From contig JAKBRA010000029.1 of the NCBI GenBank assembly GCA_021834945.1, positions 1-7,130 on the forward strand: DNA of 7,130 bases, read 5' to 3'. Shown here piece by piece: positions 5,811-7,130 of the stretch (positions are counted from its first letter, which is position 1; every line of letters begins with the position of its first letter). This DNA is from Nanobdellota archaeon (GTDB lineage Archaea; Nanoarchaeota; Nanoarchaeia; Parvarchaeales; Parvarchaeaceae). The translations under genes were made by a program, and so were the position numbers. The notes under the pieces were generated by a model. It saw only the letters and a program-made list of their open reading frames with translations, was not told the origin of the DNA and ran no database searches.

Positions 5811-6523
5811 AAGCTATGGGATCGGTAAAGCTAATTAAAGTATGCAAGAGTTTTGGTAAAAAGTTAGTTCTTGACAATGTCTCTTTTGAAACCTCGCAGA
5901 ATGGAGCAATAGGCTATCTTGGCCCGAATGGTGCTGGTAAAACGACAACATTCAAGGTACTTCTTGGGTTATTAAAGCCAACTTCTGGGACAGCGTACAT
6001 AAATGGATTCGATGTAAGAAAGGATCGCAAAAGGGCCCTCTTAAACGTCGGTTCGATAGTTGAGTCTCCTGAAGGACAGCCAGGTCAAAACGTGCGAGAA
6101 GCAATAGAGATGGCAGGCGCTTACAAAGGTCTCAATAAGCAGAAGGTCGTAGCGCAGATAGAAAAGTATGAATCATCGTTAAAGTTGCCTGATTTATCTC
6201 TAAGAATAAATGAACTGTCAAAGGGATTAAAGCAGCGTGTGGCTCTTATGATGGCGCTTATTGCAGAGCCGGATGTGCTTATACTAGATGAACCGACAGA
6301 GGGGCTTGATCCAGCCGAAAGAATAAGATTCATGCAACTGATCAACAAAATAAAAAAAGATAGACTTATCATGATAAGTTCGCACATTATCCCTGAGATT
6401 AAGGAAGTTTGTGATTCAATCATACTAATAAACAATGGGAAAATAATCGACAGCGGGAGTACAAGCGAACTGCAAAGAAAATACGGTTCATTGGAAAAGA
6501 TGTACATGAAGATGGTGGGTTGA
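5807..6523 (+). CDS. ABC transporter ATP-binding protein (ABC-2/BcrA-NatA type)
   Basis: 238 residues, a complete nucleotide-binding domain. Walker A is GPNGAGKTT (39-47), the signature LSKGLKQRV (137-145, in place of LSGGQ), Walker B VLILDEP (157-163), D-loop GLD (166-168) and switch His193 (SSH). The usual Q-loop Gln is replaced by Glu86 (IVESPEG), as often seen in drug- or lantibiotic-immunity type ATPases (BcrA/NatA group). It powers the permease encoded just upstream at the inner membrane face. GTG 5807 overlaps the permease stop (GTGA), suggesting translational coupling. ATG 5816 is a plausible alternative, with AAGTGA acting as its ribosome-binding site and MGSVKLIKVCKSFG as a normal ABC start. 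There is no C-terminal extension, and the gene closes the operon. Confidence 0.95.
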   Translation: MKAMGSVKLIKVCKSFGKKLVLDNVSFETSQNGAIGYLGPNGAGKTTTFKVLLGLLKPTSGTAYINGFDVRKDRKRALLNVGSIVESPEGQPGQNVREAIEMAGAYKGLNKQKVVAQIEKYESSLKLPDLSLRINELSKGLKQRVALMMALIAEPDVLILDEPTEGLDPAERIRFMQLINKIKKDRLIMISSHIIPEIKEVCDSIILINNGKIIDSGSTSELQRKYGSLEKMYMKMVG

Positions 6524-6697
6524 ACATACTTGAGAACTTGCGATGTTCATAAATCTTGCCAATCAACATAAGTCAATATTCCAGCAGATTATTGAATATA
6601 ACCAAAAAATAGCGTTTTAAAGTTAAAGACAATAATACACATTAAGATAGCGCTAATATGTACAAATTACCTATTTTAAGTGTATATAACTTTAAAT

Positions 6698-6882
6698 GAG
6701 GCTGTTGCATAAATAATCTGTAGATTTTTACGCAAAAGCCCCAGTTTTTGCAGTTTTGAGTCTTCTTGATATTTCTGTGGGTTTTGCTCACAAACAATGA
6801 AGATTTAATTGATTTTAAAACATGTCTCTATCTTACCATAAACAGCTAAATCAAGGTACGTTTGGATTTACGCAACAGCCTC
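6698..6882. mobile_element. 185-bp MITE-like element with the same ends as the decayed IS
   Basis: The left end is GAGGCTGTTGCATAAAT. The right end, read from 6882 on the minus strand, is GAGGCTGTTGCGTAAAT, so 16 of 17 positions match. The 150-bp interior has no coding potential and no similarity to the transposase. A short non-coding element with full inverted ends is the definition of a MITE, and the ends match those of the IS at 455-1141, so that IS family probably moved it. Its right edge abuts direct-repeat copy 2 without a spacer. Confidence 0.82.
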
Positions 6883-6964
6883 GAGTTTTTCAAAAGTTTA
6901 TAAATTTGTGTTGCATATTTTTCTGTAGGCTTTTATTTTTCATTCTCTGAATTATGCAACAACC
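6883..6964 (+). repeat. Direct repeat DR, copy 2 (82 bp)
   Basis: Identical to 372-454 apart from one T fewer in a T run, and in the same orientation about 6.5 kb away. It contains the inverted pair GTTGCATA (6910-6917) / TATGCAAC (6953-6960) and a TATA-like TTTATAAATTT (6897-6907). It follows the MITE directly and is followed by unrelated sequence starting TTAATC. Such low divergence implies recent spread or homologous maintenance. Confidence 0.85.
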
Positions 6965-6968
6965 TTAA

Positions 6969-6980
6969 TCTTTTTAAACT
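6969..6980 (+). promoter_or_regulatory. TATA-like box before the last gene
   Basis: CTTTTTAAACT, with TTTTTAAA at 6971-6978, is centred about 26 bp before 7000-7002, giving a leader of about a dozen bases to the ATG at 7013. The box lies just outside the repeat copy, so the gene keeps its own promoter even though mobile DNA sits directly upstream. Confidence 0.4.
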
Positions 6981-7012
6981 GCCGAAGATATTAGTATTAA
7001 TATGAATGTAAT

Positions 7013-7130
7013 ATGGAATTATTGATGACACTTATTCCGGTTGTGCTCACGCTTACGATTTTCGTTATAGGAATTCTTGGGGTCAAATTTGCTCTGGATA
7101 TTTACAAATACAATAGGTCTTCTAAGGGCT
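7013..7130 (+). CDS. Small membrane protein, N-terminal part
   Basis: A partial gene cut by the window end after 39 codons. From ATG 7013 it begins MELLMTLIPVVLTLTIFVIG and continues ILGVKFALDIYKYNRSSKG. That gives one strong membrane helix (about residues 3-27) followed by a basic stretch, suggesting an N-out/C-in anchor or the first helix of a larger protein. The upstream ATGs at 7002 and 7006 run into stops after a few codons, so they are not the start; Met5 (7025) is a possible alternative. No family is recognised. Confidence 0.55.
   Translation, partial: MELLMTLIPVVLTLTIFVIGILGVKFALDIYKYNRSSKG

Noticed and set aside
6121..6507. Minus-strand frame of 128 codons
   Set aside because: It is antisense to the ABC ATPase, whose motifs are all intact; its hydrophobicity is a mirror of the Lys/Ile-rich ATPase codons.
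6524..6697. Terminator or small gene after the ATPase
   Set aside because: Only a 4-bp GAAC/GTTC pairing and AT-rich sequence are present; no T-run hairpin and no reading frame of note.
372..6964. CRISPR array
   Set aside because: The repeat has only two copies about 6.5 kb apart; no regularly spaced short repeats or cas genes are present.

Overview
The window looks archaeal. The tRNA-Gln gene has the archaeal form. TATA-like boxes of the TTTATATA/TATAAAA type lie 25-30 bp before several start codons, which suggests leaderless or very short-leader transcripts. The secreted proteins are rich in N-glycosylation sequons (N-x-S/T), and one carries a PKD domain. The DNA is AT-rich by eye. A Thermoplasmatales-like or DPANN acidophile would fit, but the sequence alone does not settle the lineage.

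Layout. (1) 1-222: the 3' end of a TnpB gene (IS200/IS605 group), followed within about 30 bp by a tRNA-Gln gene (251-323). (2) 372-1141: insertion-sequence debris, made of one copy of an 83-bp repeat and a decayed IS with inverted ends GAGGCTGTTGCATAA and a frameshifted, internally deleted DDE transposase on the minus strand. (3) 1203-1562: a small zinc-ribbon protein. (4) 1696-3333: a large secreted, probably membrane-anchored glycoprotein with a PKD domain and a second beta-rich domain. (5) 3334-3760: a 427-bp gap with TATA-like boxes, two hairpins and a repeated ATCTAAC motif, but no convincing gene. (6) 3770-6523: a tight three-gene operon of a cytosolic protein with a PH/GRAM-like N-terminal segment, an ABC-2 type permease with an approximately 175-residue external domain, and its ATPase. 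(7) 6698-6964: a 185-bp MITE-like element with the same ends as the decayed IS, abutting the second copy of the 82/83-bp repeat. (8) 7013-7130: the start of a small membrane protein cut by the window edge.

How it fits together. The three operon genes are separated by 1 bp and by a 4-bp overlap, so they probably make one envelope ABC transporter with a cytosolic accessory protein. The glycoprotein just upstream has its own promoter but could be a cell-surface partner. The segment from about 0.4 to 6.9 kb is bracketed by near-identical direct repeats and by ends of one IS family, so it looks like an accessory segment in a mobile-element-rich region. No established defence or CRISPR system was seen. 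The best candidate for something undescribed is the accessory protein, ectodomain permease and ATPase module, possibly acting with the glycoprotein.
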